From Streptomyces sp. AcH 505 (lineage in GTDB: Bacteria > Actinomycetota > Actinomycetes > Streptomycetales > Streptomycetaceae), in NCBI RefSeq assembly GCF_000818175.1, contig NZ_JTIY01000005.1, forward strand, positions 1 to 38,276: a DNA stretch of 38,276 nucleotides, in the 5' to 3' direction. Of this stretch, positions 8,040 to 16,692 are shown one piece after another. Both the position numbers and the translations under genes were made by a program. Below the pieces are notes generated by a model, which had not been told where the DNA came from, did not search any database, and was given only the letters and a program-made list of their open reading frames with translations. How positions within the stretch are numbered: position 1 is the stretch's first letter; every line of letters starts with the position of its first letter.

Positions 8040-9074
8040 TCAAGCACGTCGCCGCCCTGGCCTAGCTGTGTGCAGTTGTCTGTCTGCTTTGACCGCCTGC
8101 TCTTCGCTGCAATATGGTGGATGCGCGTTGGGCTTAAGTGTGCCCATCTTACCGAATTCACACGCATGAGGACGGCCATCCCACCAATTCGCACGAAACC
8201 TGGGCAGCAGAAACTCGGTAAATGCCAGAGCCTTTGAGGACACCTGCTTTGAGGACGGAAACACCGCGTGGAGATCCTGTCCTGGCACGCTGTACGTTTC
8301 CATGATCGGAACGATGTCTCCAGTGGAGAGTGCTGCCGAGGCAACGTACCGCGGCAGGATTGCGATGCCGAACCCAACTATAGTTGCTGAAAGAAGGGCC
8401 GACAAATTGTTTGAGCGAAGGGAGCCTTTGACTGCAACGGTTTGAACGACTCCAGCCTTCGACCTGAGTTGCCACACCGCATCGCCTTGTACGCTTGAAT
8501 AGACGATGCATTCGTGGTGCTTGAGGTCAGCAGGACACCGCGGTTCAGATCGACCGGCGAGATATCCGGGCGCGGCCACCATAACCCACGGATTATGCGT
8601 AATGTAGCGGCATCCCAAAGACGAGTCGGAGAGGCGCCCCATCCGTAAAGCTACATCCACACCGTGCGTTACCAGGTCGACGTAGTCATCGTTACAGACG
8701 AGATCCACCTTCAACTGTGGCTGCGACCCCATGAATTCCATGAGAAGAGGCGCTAGCACTCGCCGACCGAATGCGACCGAAGTGGAAATATGTAGGGTGC
8801 CTGCAAGCGACTTACTACGTTCGCCAACTATCGAATCCGCATACTCTACGTCAGCAAGTATGCCTTTGCAGCTGTCGTAGTATATGGCGCCATCTTCCGT
8901 GATGCTGATACCGCGAGTATTTCGATTCAGTAGCCGGGCGCCGAGGTGCTGTTCAAGCTGAGACACCTGTTTAGTGGCACTGGACTGCGAAATTCGAAGT
9001 TCTTCCGCAGCTTTAGTGAAGCTGCCCAACTCAACAACGCGCTTGAAAACCCGAATGCAACTGAGATGATTCAT
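8040..9074 (-). CDS. LysR-family transcriptional regulator
   Basis: This 344-residue regulator has an N-terminal winged helix-turn-helix (FKRVVELGSFTKAAEELRIS, SSATKQVSQLEQHLGARLL) and a two-lobed effector-binding domain from about residue 90 (GTLHISTSVAFGRRVLAPLL, and GFGIAILPRYVA near the end). The usual LysR length is about 300; the last 40 residues (after about LLPRFRANWWDG) are an unusual tail rich in Lys, Arg and His that may be read-through into non-coding sequence. It lies 41 bp downstream of the hydrolase gene on the same strand, so the two may be co-transcribed. By analogy with phnR-phnA of Pseudomonas, where a LysR protein controls phosphonoacetate hydrolase, it is a candidate regulator for the 34-bp motif seen upstream of both hydrolases here. 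Confidence 0.9.
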   Translation of the reverse strand: MNHLSCIRVFKRVVELGSFTKAAEELRISQSSATKQVSQLEQHLGARLLNRNTRGISITEDGAIYYDSCKGILADVEYADSIVGERSKSLAGTLHISTSVAFGRRVLAPLLMEFMGSQPQLKVDLVCNDDYVDLVTHGVDVALRMGRLSDSSLGCRYITHNPWVMVAAPGYLAGRSEPRCPADLKHHECIVYSSVQGDAVWQLRSKAGVVQTVAVKGSLRSNNLSALLSATIVGFGIAILPRYVASAALSTGDIVPIMETYSVPGQDLHAVFPSSKQVSSKALAFTEFLLPRFRANWWDGRPHACEFGKMGTLKPNAHPPYCSEEQAVKADRQLHTARPGRRRA

Positions 9075-9115
9075 AGGACGATCATCGAAATAAATACCGT
9101 TCGAAGCGAGCGGCG

Positions 9116-10408
9116 CTAGCGCTCGGTCGACGACGATTGCAACGCGCGACCATCCATGCCCTCGTCATCGAGACCCAGATGACGAAGCGCCGTGGGTGCT
9201 ATATCTAAGGGCGAGGTCGCATCTGTTCGAACACCTCCCGTCGGAAAGCCTGGTCCTTTGATCATTAGAAACGGCATGTACCGTTCGTTCTGTCCAAGGC
9301 CGCCGTGTTGTCCGACTCCCGCTTGATCCTTGGAGTCGGGGCCAATGGCGAGGTCGGAATAGCCCTTTACACCGTAGGGATTGGCGCGATCATCTGTCGC
9401 CATCGCGATGGCTATTTGTAGCCCCCCTTCGTGCTCGAGACCGAGCTCTTGTAGGCGCGGCCCCACGTAAGTCGACCCTACCCATTCCTGCTCGGCAAGA
9501 TACGCTTCGACCTGTCCCACCTTTATTTCGGCACTCTTTGAAAAGTAGAGCAATGACGACGTGCCCTGCGATGCCGCGACAATGTCCCTTGACGTTGGTG
9601 CAGCCTTAAATCCAGCCCTGATCAGTTCGGCTTGGATATCAATCTGTCGACGAACACTCTCATTTCCATGGTCAGAGCAAACGATGACCAGTATGTCTTC
9701 AGACTGAGGGACGTTGTCCGTTAGCGTGTCGAGCACGCGAGCGACATTCTCATCTGCCGACCGAATGGCATCGAGATGCTCTGGTGAACCGAGCGGAAAC
9801 CGATGCGCGGTCCAATCCGGCTCCGACTGCCACAAGACAGACACCGGCGCCGCTCTACCGGAGCGAAGCTCTTGGCAAAATCGCATTGCCATTGTGCGAT
9901 CACCAGCGATGCCTGATTGAATCGCCAAGCCCTCTATATCGGGCAGCGGGCGCCTCCCAGGACCGAATGACCCCGCTCGATGATAGACGTAGCCGAAGCC
10001 ATCGGGGTCATGGAAGTAGGCGGCGCCCGGTGACACGTTGGAGAAGAGCATCGCATGTCCGAGGCTTACGACACGCTCGGCGAGCGTCGGACACCTTAAC
10101 GTGCGCCCTGTAGCAGCCCGTAACCGTTCGACAAAGCTCGCTTCGCCAACAGAATAGACGATCGGGCCATTTCCGTCGTCAAGGCCCATCGTGTTGCCAT
10201 GGAGCCCGTGCCGAGCTGGTCGACAACCGGTCGCCATTGAGGCGGATGTCACTCGTGTCGCCGAGGGAAAGATTGCTCGATGGGACTCGAACATCGTCGC
10301 GCTTTCTTTGAACCTGTTGAGCGTCGGAGTCGAATGCCCGAGCAAGTCCCGCCGCAAACTGTCACAAACGACGACGATCACTTTGCGCTTTGTCGCCACG
10401 CGGCTCAT
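9116..10408 (-). CDS. Alkaline-phosphatase-superfamily phosphodiesterase/phosphonohydrolase-like protein
   Basis: This 430-residue cytoplasmic enzyme has no signal peptide. Two-metal site residues of the superfamily are visible: Asp16 in VVCDSLRRD, the likely nucleophile Thr51 in PSATRVTSASMATG, Asp and His in SEPDWTAHRF, the CSDHGNE pair, and His in GQHGGLGQNERYMPFLMIKG. The arrangement parallels PhnA at 19686-20957, and the nucleophile neighbourhood (HGLHGN after the metal site) is also PhnA-like. The substrate is unknown; a phosphonate, a phosphomonoester or a diester are all possible. The ribosome site AGGGAAGG abuts ATG 10408, so the in-frame GTG at 10399, nine bases further, may be the true start. 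A 34-bp motif shared with phnA lies 83 bp upstream. Confidence 0.75.
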   Translation of the reverse strand: MSRVATKRKVIVVVCDSLRRDLLGHSTPTLNRFKESATMFESHRAIFPSATRVTSASMATGCRPARHGLHGNTMGLDDGNGPIVYSVGEASFVERLRAATGRTLRCPTLAERVVSLGHAMLFSNVSPGAAYFHDPDGFGYVYHRAGSFGPGRRPLPDIEGLAIQSGIAGDRTMAMRFCQELRSGRAAPVSVLWQSEPDWTAHRFPLGSPEHLDAIRSADENVARVLDTLTDNVPQSEDILVIVCSDHGNESVRRQIDIQAELIRAGFKAAPTSRDIVAASQGTSSLLYFSKSAEIKVGQVEAYLAEQEWVGSTYVGPRLQELGLEHEGGLQIAIAMATDDRANPYGVKGYSDLAIGPDSKDQAGVGQHGGLGQNERYMPFLMIKGPGFPTGGVRTDATSPLDIAPTALRHLGLDDEGMDGRALQSSSTER

Positions 10409-10490
10409 CCTTCCCTGATTATGGTCTCTGACCAGGATTGTAGCCGAGGCCTTTCTGCGGCATGGCGAGTTTTACGATTCGGAGCATGAG

Positions 10491-10524
10491 CACAATCGAA
10501 TAAATCGAACGGATATGTGACTTT
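10491..10524 (-). promoter_or_regulatory. 34-bp bipartite regulon motif, copy D (hydrolase promoter)
   Basis: Read on the minus strand it is AAAGTCACATATCC, a 9-bp spacer, then ATTCGATTGTG. It shares layout and most bases with copies at 21016-21049, 31107-31140 and 31594-31627. Its 3' end supplies a TTG that could overlap a -35 element for the hydrolase gene starting at 10408. Confidence 0.65.
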
Positions 10525-10783
10525 TCGTAACATCTCGGTAAAGGGAAGAACATCTCGCACATTCGAGATGGAGGGCGGAGCCGAGATGAGTGGGTCGCTC
10601 GTTGAATGGCTTAAAGAAGACATCAAATAGAACTCCTCCACCGTATGCGTTCTTGAGAATGTTTATCGGTTGCAACGTTTTACCGAGCGCATGTGCTTAG
10701 CAAAGCACTCCGTTTACGCCGACGATCACGGAGGCATATTCTCCGTCGTAGCCAATTTCTGTCAACGGAGGGCGGGAGTTATG

Positions 10784-10800
10784 CATTCCATTTTGGAATG
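10784..10800. promoter_or_regulatory. Perfect dyad upstream of the chemoreceptor
   Basis: CATTCCA and TGGAATG arms are separated by TTT. The core ATTC-N7-GAAT satisfies the T-N11-A pattern of LysR sites. It is unlike the 34-bp motif, so a different regulator is likely. Confidence 0.45.
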
Positions 10801-10868
10801 AACCGCAGATTAAAGCCCATCATCTAAGATGGTGGCATCACATCGACGTTCGGTGAAGGATGCCAACC

Positions 10869-12953
10869 GTGAAACTCGCAACATTTCTGGCCGCCTCGAT
10901 CATTACGCTGGCCAGTGTCGGAGGCGGCGTCGCTGCCTATGTCGTGTCAAGCAAGCATCAGGCGATGAACAACGTTTCCATTGCCCAAAGCCGGCTTGCA
11001 ATCGCACGGGCCGTCGGCAATGTTCCGCGCTTCCTCAATCCTGAGCGCGGGTTTGCGACAGACCTTCTCATATCGAATGAATACCCAATTGACCCCAAGA
11101 AGCTCTCTGAATTGAAAAAGCTACGGACGCTGACGGACAGTGCGCTGGCCGGGCTTGGCGAGGTACGTAATGGCCTACCGGCCTCCCTCGACGATCGCGA
11201 CATGATTGCAAGCGCCATCGACGCCATCACCACTCGGTTCCAGACGTTGCGCAAAACTATTGATACCGCGATCGCAGTGCCCTCGGAGGAGCGGCGTGGT
11301 GCTATCGGCAAGATCGTCGCGGACAATACTGTGCTTAACGCCGATGCCAATCATCTCCTCGACGAAGAAGTCCGGCGACTTGCAGCTCTCGACGGAGATG
11401 CCTATCGTAAGGCCAGCTATGCAGTCACTGCTTGGACGCTGCGCGATATCGCCGGCGTGAACTCGGGCCGCTACAAAAGTCTGATCGCAGGTAAGCGCGC
11501 CGCAACGGATATCGAGAAGAATACGTTAGCCCGTTTTACCGGACGCACCGAACAGATTATTGCAACGCTTCAAGAATTGCGCGCTGAGACGTCCATCCCA
11601 GCCACCGTCATGGCGTCCTTGGCGAAGATGCAATCAGAATATGTCGATCGCTTTGGAAAGCAACTAAAGATTGCCGAAGATGGCGCCGCGTCGGGACAAT
11701 ACCAAACCGACGTCGATACATTTCACTCGGCGGCGCAGAACGCCTACGAAGCTATCGTTTCGTTGCGCGACGCCTTCTATGAGAATGCGGAGAAAGGTCT
11801 CGCCGACGATTATTTTTCTGCACGCCTCAGTTTTGCGGTCGCGCTAGCTGGGCTCCTGACAGTCGTGGCGGGAAGTACTGCCTTGCTGGTACTCGTTCGA
11901 CGACGCATTTTGATCCCCATAGCCACCCTCACGGGGCGGATGTCCCGGCTTGCCGCTGGTGAGGTCGCCGAGGAGATTGCGGGCGCGGCCCGGCGCGATG
12001 AGATCGGCGCAATGGCCGCCGCTGTCCAGGTATTCAAGGATAATAAGATTCAGGCTGATCGTCTCGCTGCCGAAAAAGCGAACGAAAGTGACATCAAGAT
12101 GCGACGCGGACGGGTAATAGCCGATCTCACGCGTGCGTTTGAGTCCGACGTCAGCGATCTGGTCGGCGAGCTATCGTCGGCGTCGGCGGTCATGGAAGGC
12201 ACTGCTCAATCAATGTCGACGACTGCTGCCAAGACCAATCAGCAGGCCGGTCTGGTAGCCAGCGCCTCGGAGCAAACATCGACCAACGTCCAGACGGTCG
12301 CGAGCGCGGCGGAGGAATTAACATCGTCGATTTCTGAAATCTCGCGTCAGATTTCCACTTCGACTGAGATCGCCGCACGCGCCGTCGATCAAGCCCGGCG
12401 CACCGGCGACACTGCGAGGTCGCTGGCTGAGGACGCGCAGAAGATCGGCGATGTTGTTACGCTGATCCAGAGCATCGCTGCACAAACGAATTTGCTCGCC
12501 CTCAACGCTACCATTGAGGCCGCCCGTGCTGGCGATGCCGGCCGCGGATTCGCCGTGGTCGCCTCCGAAGTAAAGTCGCTTGCCGAACAGACCGCAAAGG
12601 CGACTACTGAGATCGCGGACCAAATCACGTCAATCCAGACCGCCAGCGATGAAACTGTCGTCGCGATCAGGAATGTCGTCGACGTTATCGGCGAAATTGA
12701 CGAAATCGGGACCGCGATCGCGGCGGCGATCGAAGAACAGAGTACTGCCACCAAAGAAATATCGCGCAGTGTGCAGGAAGCTGCGCGTCGCACGCAGGAC
12801 GTCAATTCGAACATCGCCGGCGTCCAACACGCCGTCAACGAGGTTGGCAGCGCGGCGAGTCACGTGCTGGGAGCGGCTGCTCAATTGTCTTCGCAGTCAA
12901 ACGATCTTACAGCCAAAGTTGACCGTTTCCTCGCCGAGGTACGAGCAGCCTAG
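10869..12953 (+). CDS. Methyl-accepting chemotaxis protein
   Basis: This transmembrane chemoreceptor is about 694 residues long from the chosen GTG. TM1 is at about 2-23 ([18 protein letters not shown]), a periplasmic ligand domain of roughly 290 residues follows, then TM2 at about 316-338, a HAMP domain ([20 protein letters not shown]) and a long cytoplasmic signalling hairpin. The hairpin tip carries [20 protein letters not shown], the near-invariant CheA/CheW contact region. The GTG at 10869 was chosen over ATG 10860 because the GGTGAAGGA ribosome site touches the ATG but is about 8 bases from the GTG, and the protein then starts MKLATF as related receptors do. The all-helical ligand domain resembles the nitrate/HBM-like class, but this is uncertain. 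Its place beside the hydrolase suggests sensing of that enzyme's substrate. Confidence 0.93.
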   Translation: MKLATFLAASIITLASVGGGVAAYVVSSKHQAMNNVSIAQSRLAIARAVGNVPRFLNPERGFATDLLISNEYPIDPKKLSELKKLRTLTDSALAGLGEVRNGLPASLDDRDMIASAIDAITTRFQTLRKTIDTAIAVPSEERRGAIGKIVADNTVLNADANHLLDEEVRRLAALDGDAYRKASYAVTAWTLRDIAGVNSGRYKSLIAGKRAATDIEKNTLARFTGRTEQIIATLQELRAETSIPATVMASLAKMQSEYVDRFGKQLKIAEDGAASGQYQTDVDTFHSAAQNAYEAIVSLRDAFYENAEKGLADDYFSARLSFAVALAGLLTVVAGSTALLVLVRRRILIPIATLTGRMSRLAAGEVAEEIAGAARRDEIGAMAAAVQVFKDNKIQADRLAAEKANESDIKMRRGRVIADLTRAFESDVSDLVGELSSASAVMEGTAQSMSTTAAKTNQQAGLVASASEQTSTNVQTVASAAEELTSSISEISRQISTSTEIAARAVDQARRTGDTARSLAEDAQKIGDVVTLIQSIAAQTNLLALNATIEAARAGDAGRGFAVVASEVKSLAEQTAKATTEIADQITSIQTASDETVVAIRNVVDVIGEIDEIGTAIAAAIEEQSTATKEISRSVQEAARRTQDVNSNIAGVQHAVNEVGSAASHVLGAAAQLSSQSNDLTAKVDRFLAEVRAA

Positions 12954-13043
12954 CCGCAACGATGGATTCCGGCCGGCACCGATGCCGACGGATGGATGGC
13001 GGAGGCGAGCTAAGGCGAGTTGACGGCCTAGCGAAACCGACGG

Positions 13044-14096
13044 CTAGCCTACATAGAGTTCTTCGGGCAATCTCAGTTCCCCGGCCAAGTCGACCAATTG
13101 TTTCCAGGTCGCGTCCTCGATCTCAATGCCATCACGGCGACGCTCGGCCTCCTTCCGGTGCTCGATTTCACCGGGATAGAGCACGCCTTGGCTGCCGACG
13201 GACGGTGGCGTGTCGTTCAGGTAATGTGCGAGATCAGTAACCTCTTCCTTAAAGGCCGGCAGCGATCGGAAAGCCTCGACCTTGATAGCTATCATGAAGC
13301 AACCGTCATTGTGGCGTCCTGACGGTTCGACGCCGAATCCCAGGCCCGTAAGGACTCCGCAGAGAATCTCGCCGATCACTGCCAGACCGTAGCCCTTATA
13401 ACCTTCGGAAGGACCGCCCAGAGGTAACAACGCTCCACCTTTGACTTGGTTGGGATCGGTCGACAAATGGCCTTTGCTGTCAACGATCCATCCCTGTGGG
13501 ATGGACTGGCCGCGGGCGGCAGCAAGCTTCACCTTTCCCATCGCGACCGCCGACGTCGCCATATCAATGAAAAGAGGACCCGCGAGGGTCGAGGGAACGG
13601 CGATCGACCAGGGATTGGTGCCAAGGCGAGCCTCGCGGCCGCCGAACGGCGCTACACCTTTCGGCGAACGGCCGGAGTCAGCCCAGATCATGCCGATCAT
13701 ACCTGCCTCCGCCGCCATCAACGGATAGGATGCCAATCGGCCAATATGGCTTTGCCGGAACACGGTCGCAGCCGCGATATTCGTAGTTTTTGCCTTCTCG
13801 ATGGTGATTTGCATCGCCCGCTCGTTGACGACGTAACCAAATCCCCAATTGCCATCGATCACGGTCGTGGTCGGAGATTCCTGCGTTACCGTCCAGGGAG
13901 CGCCCGGCACGATGTGTCCGGCCTTCATCCGATCAAGGTAAGTCGGAATTTGAATGATGCCATGAGAGTCATGGCCCGCTAGGTTAGCACTGACACAGTG
14001 GCGCGCGACAATCTCAGCCTCTTCCGCGGGCACATTGGCTGAGACAAGAAGCGCCTCGGTCAGCTCTCGTAGGCGGTCGGCATGAACTTTCGGCAC
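13044..14096 (-). CDS. Ldh-family NAD(P)-dependent 2-hydroxyacid dehydrogenase
   Basis: This 350-residue protein belongs to the malate/L-lactate dehydrogenase family with the unusual non-Rossmann NAD fold. The motifs SANLAGHDSHGIIQIPTYL, FRQSHIGRLASYPLMAAE, GTNPWSIAVPS and GPSEGYKGYGLAVIGEIL are characteristic; the SHG His is near the active site. Members act on malate, lactate, (R)-3-sulfolactate, ureidoglycolate and cyclic imino acids. It is the last gene of the carrier-glcDEF operon and its start overlaps glcF by 37 bp. That context favours a small 2-hydroxyacid related to glycolate. A 3-phosphonolactate-type substrate, by analogy with sulfolactate dehydrogenase, is possible but speculative. 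Substrate cannot be settled from sequence. Confidence 0.85.
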   Translation of the reverse strand: MPKVHADRLRELTEALLVSANVPAEEAEIVARHCVSANLAGHDSHGIIQIPTYLDRMKAGHIVPGAPWTVTQESPTTTVIDGNWGFGYVVNERAMQITIEKAKTTNIAAATVFRQSHIGRLASYPLMAAEAGMIGMIWADSGRSPKGVAPFGGREARLGTNPWSIAVPSTLAGPLFIDMATSAVAMGKVKLAAARGQSIPQGWIVDSKGHLSTDPNQVKGGALLPLGGPSEGYKGYGLAVIGEILCGVLTGLGFGVEPSGRHNDGCFMIAIKVEAFRSLPAFKEEVTDLAHYLNDTPPSVGSQGVLYPGEIEHRKEAERRRDGIEIEDATWKQLVDLAGELRLPEELYVG

Positions 14097-15487
14097 TGTG
14101 CTTCTCCTGAGTCAACGATCTCATGAAGGCATGTATTAGTTCGCTGGGCCGGATGAGGTGTCCCACACTCGGATGCTATCGGAGTCCGTTTCTCTAACTC
14201 GGCTGGAATCGGACCGCCCGTCGCCCAATCAAGAAGCTCAACGGTGTGAACCACGGGAATGGCGGTCCCGGTCGCAATCTGGGTTATGCAACCAATATTG
14301 CCTGTCGCGATAATCTGCGGTTTCAGCTTTTCGATGTTTTCAACTTTACGCGCCAATAGCCGTTTTGCGAGTTCAGGCTGCAGCATGTTGTAGGTTCCTG
14401 CAGAGCCGCAGCACAAATGACCTTCCGGAACATCCAGGACCGTAAAACCAGCCTTTGCCAATAGTTCTTTGGGTTGCCAAGTAATGCGTTGTCCGTGTTG
14501 CATCGAGCAAGCGGAATGGTACGCGATCGCAAGCAGTTTCGATGTCTCCGGCGCCGCGGGACCGATCTTGACCAGGTATTCGGAGATGTCCATCGCGAGT
14601 GACGATACTCTCGCAGCTTTCTCTCCATATTCCGGGTCGTTTCGAAGCATAAAGCCGTAGTCTTTGATGGTCGTACCGCAGCCCGATGCGGTCATAAGCA
14701 GGGCGTCAAGGCCGTCCGCTTCGAGCTCACGAATCCAGACGTCGATATTGTTCTTGGCGAACCTGAGAGCTTCATTTTCCCGTCCCATATGATGTGTAAG
14801 TGAACCGCAACAAGCTTCGCCGACTGGTAATACCACTTCGATCCCGGTTCGATTGAGCAAGCGTATCGCAGCCTCTCGGATCGATGGCCTAACAACGCTG
14901 TCAACGCAACCGGAAAGCAGCGCCACGCGCCCCTTGCGCTCGCCGCTGGCAGGAAAGACATGCTTTGACCGCGCGATCGTTGTCCATGGTACGTGCGACG
15001 GCGCAAGCGCCAGCATGGCCGCGACCGGGGTCATTCCGAACTTGCTGAAAAGTTTCTCGAACGGCTTCGCGATTTTCGCGGCGGCAAGCGCGAGACGAAA
15101 TCGGCCCGGATGGGGTAGCAGCTTTGCCAATGCGAGGCGAAACACACGATCGAAAATTGGGCGAGTGTATGTTTCTTCGATATGCGCGCGCGCCTGATCC
15201 ACCAGGTGCATATAGTGTACCCCGGACGGGCACGTTGTCATGCAGGAGAGACAGGAAAGACATCGATCAATGTGCTTGACTGTCTTCTCATCCGCTGGAC
15301 GATCGTTTTCAAGCATCTCCTTGATAAGATAGATGCGTCCACGCGGAGAATCGAGTTCATCGCCCAAAAGGGTATAAGTTGGGCAGGTCGCAGTGCAGAA
15401 ACCGCAGTGCACACAGCTCCGCAGTATTTTGTTAGCTTCTTCGATATTCGGATTGGCGAGTTGTGCCAGTGAGAAGTGGGTCTGCAT
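14060..15487 (-). CDS. glcF: Glycolate oxidase iron-sulfur subunit GlcF
   Basis: This 475-residue subunit carries two ferredoxin-like [4Fe-4S] motifs (CVHCGFCTATCP and CLSCLSCMTTCP) near residues 26-95, followed by two cysteine-rich CCG domains (GEACCGSLTHHMG, SGCGTTIKDYG, HSACSMQHGQ, HLCCGSAGTYNM). GlcF carries electrons from the flavin subunits to the membrane quinone pool during oxidation of glycolate to glyoxylate. The ATG at 15487 shares one base with the glcE stop (TGATG). The C-terminus runs about 40 residues past the normal end near ELLDWATGGP and overlaps the next gene. That tail contains two extra cysteines and may be dispensable. Confidence 0.93.
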   Translation of the reverse strand: MQTHFSLAQLANPNIEEANKILRSCVHCGFCTATCPTYTLLGDELDSPRGRIYLIKEMLENDRPADEKTVKHIDRCLSCLSCMTTCPSGVHYMHLVDQARAHIEETYTRPIFDRVFRLALAKLLPHPGRFRLALAAAKIAKPFEKLFSKFGMTPVAAMLALAPSHVPWTTIARSKHVFPASGERKGRVALLSGCVDSVVRPSIREAAIRLLNRTGIEVVLPVGEACCGSLTHHMGRENEALRFAKNNIDVWIRELEADGLDALLMTASGCGTTIKDYGFMLRNDPEYGEKAARVSSLAMDISEYLVKIGPAAPETSKLLAIAYHSACSMQHGQRITWQPKELLAKAGFTVLDVPEGHLCCGSAGTYNMLQPELAKRLLARKVENIEKLKPQIIATGNIGCITQIATGTAIPVVHTVELLDWATGGPIPAELEKRTPIASECGTPHPAQRTNTCLHEIVDSGEAQCRKFMPTAYES

Positions 15488-16692
15488 CAAAGGCCTACGT
15501 ACATGCGACCGCGATTGAGCACTGCTTGCGGATCGAAGCTCTGCTTGAGTTTTTTCATCACTTTTAAGATTCCCGCTTCCGGTTCACCGAAGGTAGACGC
15601 GATGCCACGCGATGACGGGTCCACTCGCGCAAGTATTGCGTAGCCGCTCCGACGCACCGCGCTTCGCACGACGGCATCCTGGTGCCGCGCGTCCGGCATT
15701 TCAACCCAAAGCAATCCGCCCGCCCAATCGTATAAAATGCGTGCGCCGGTGGCGGACGCTATTCGCTCACCGATCTTTGCGCCTTCACTGGGCGTCACCG
15801 AGATTCGCCAAAGCGCATTGCTGGGACGCAGCGTGAAGGGCGCAGCATCGCGCACAGCATTCCAGAACAGGCGCGATTCCGTGTCCCTCAGGACCACTAA
15901 CATTCCCAGCGACTTGAACATCGCCTCGAGTTTCACGCGACGATCGGCGATGGATCTGGCGATACCTTCAAGGCGAAGCGCCGTAATCGCGCTGTTGGTC
16001 TTGAACGGCAGATGAGCGGCGACGTCCATTGGAGCGTGTGCCGCGCCGGATACGTCACAAGCGGAACCCATCGCCGCGGCCATGACTTCGATTGCATGTG
16101 CATCGGAGAGGCCGAGCACGAATAACGTCTCGTTGCTTTCGGCAACAGGCAGCACCTTAAATGTCAGTTCGCTCATCACGGCAAGGGTACCGAATGAGCC
16201 CGCCATCAGCTTCGGCAGATCATAGCCTGTCACGTTCTTCACCACTCGTCCCCCGGCCTTGAACGCTTCACCGCGGCCAGAGACGGCTTTCATCCCGAGG
16301 GTGTGATCGCGTGAGGCGCCAGCTTTGATACGACGAGGGCCAGAGAAGTTGATGGATAGCATCCCGCCAAGCGTTCCTTGGCCGGCGGCCTGGCCAAAGA
16401 GAGGGCCGGTGTCCATCGGCTCGAATGCAAATTCCTGTCGATGTTCGAGTAGCATCTTCTCGATGTCCGCCATTGGCGTGCCGGCTTTCGCGGAAAGGAC
16501 AAGTTCTTCCGGTTCGTAGAAGACGACGCCGACGTGGCCCGACATGTCCAGCACGCTGTCAGTCTCCAGAGCGCCGCCAATTCCACGCTTCGTGCCATGC
16601 CCGATCACATCGAAACTTTTTTGACGCGACACGGCCCAAGTGATAGCGTCGACGATGTCGGTCTCGTCGCGCGGCCTGAACATATTCGCCAT
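15487..16692 (-). CDS. glcE: Glycolate oxidase FAD-binding subunit GlcE
   Basis: The 401-residue protein is a PCMH-type FAD-binding subunit. GHGTKRGIGG near residue 32 is the pyrophosphate loop, and GQGTLGGMLSINFSGPRRI, GRVVKNVTGYDLPKLMAGS and FGTLAVMSELTFKVLP are conserved GlcE blocks. It partners with GlcD and GlcF in the glycolate dehydrogenase complex. The start ATG directly follows the glcD stop with no gap and its own stop overlaps glcF, so the three subunits are translationally coupled and likely made in equal amounts. Confidence 0.92.
   Translation of the reverse strand: MANMFRPRDETDIVDAITWAVSRQKSFDVIGHGTKRGIGGALETDSVLDMSGHVGVVFYEPEELVLSAKAGTPMADIEKMLLEHRQEFAFEPMDTGPLFGQAAGQGTLGGMLSINFSGPRRIKAGASRDHTLGMKAVSGRGEAFKAGGRVVKNVTGYDLPKLMAGSFGTLAVMSELTFKVLPVAESNETLFVLGLSDAHAIEVMAAAMGSACDVSGAAHAPMDVAAHLPFKTNSAITALRLEGIARSIADRRVKLEAMFKSLGMLVVLRDTESRLFWNAVRDAAPFTLRPSNALWRISVTPSEGAKIGERIASATGARILYDWAGGLLWVEMPDARHQDAVVRSAVRRSGYAILARVDPSSRGIASTFGEPEAGILKVMKKLKQSFDPQAVLNRGRMYVGL

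Larger units (their letters stand above)
10409..10868. promoter_or_regulatory. Divergent hydrolase/chemoreceptor promoter region
   Basis: This 460-bp spacer holds no gene I can support. It contains the 34-bp regulon motif at 10491-10524, on the hydrolase side. On the chemoreceptor side it has CATTCCA-TTT-TGGAATG (10784-10800), a perfect 7-bp-arm dyad that also fits the LysR-type ATTC-N7-GAAT pattern, 68 bp before the likely GTG start. Confidence 0.55.
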
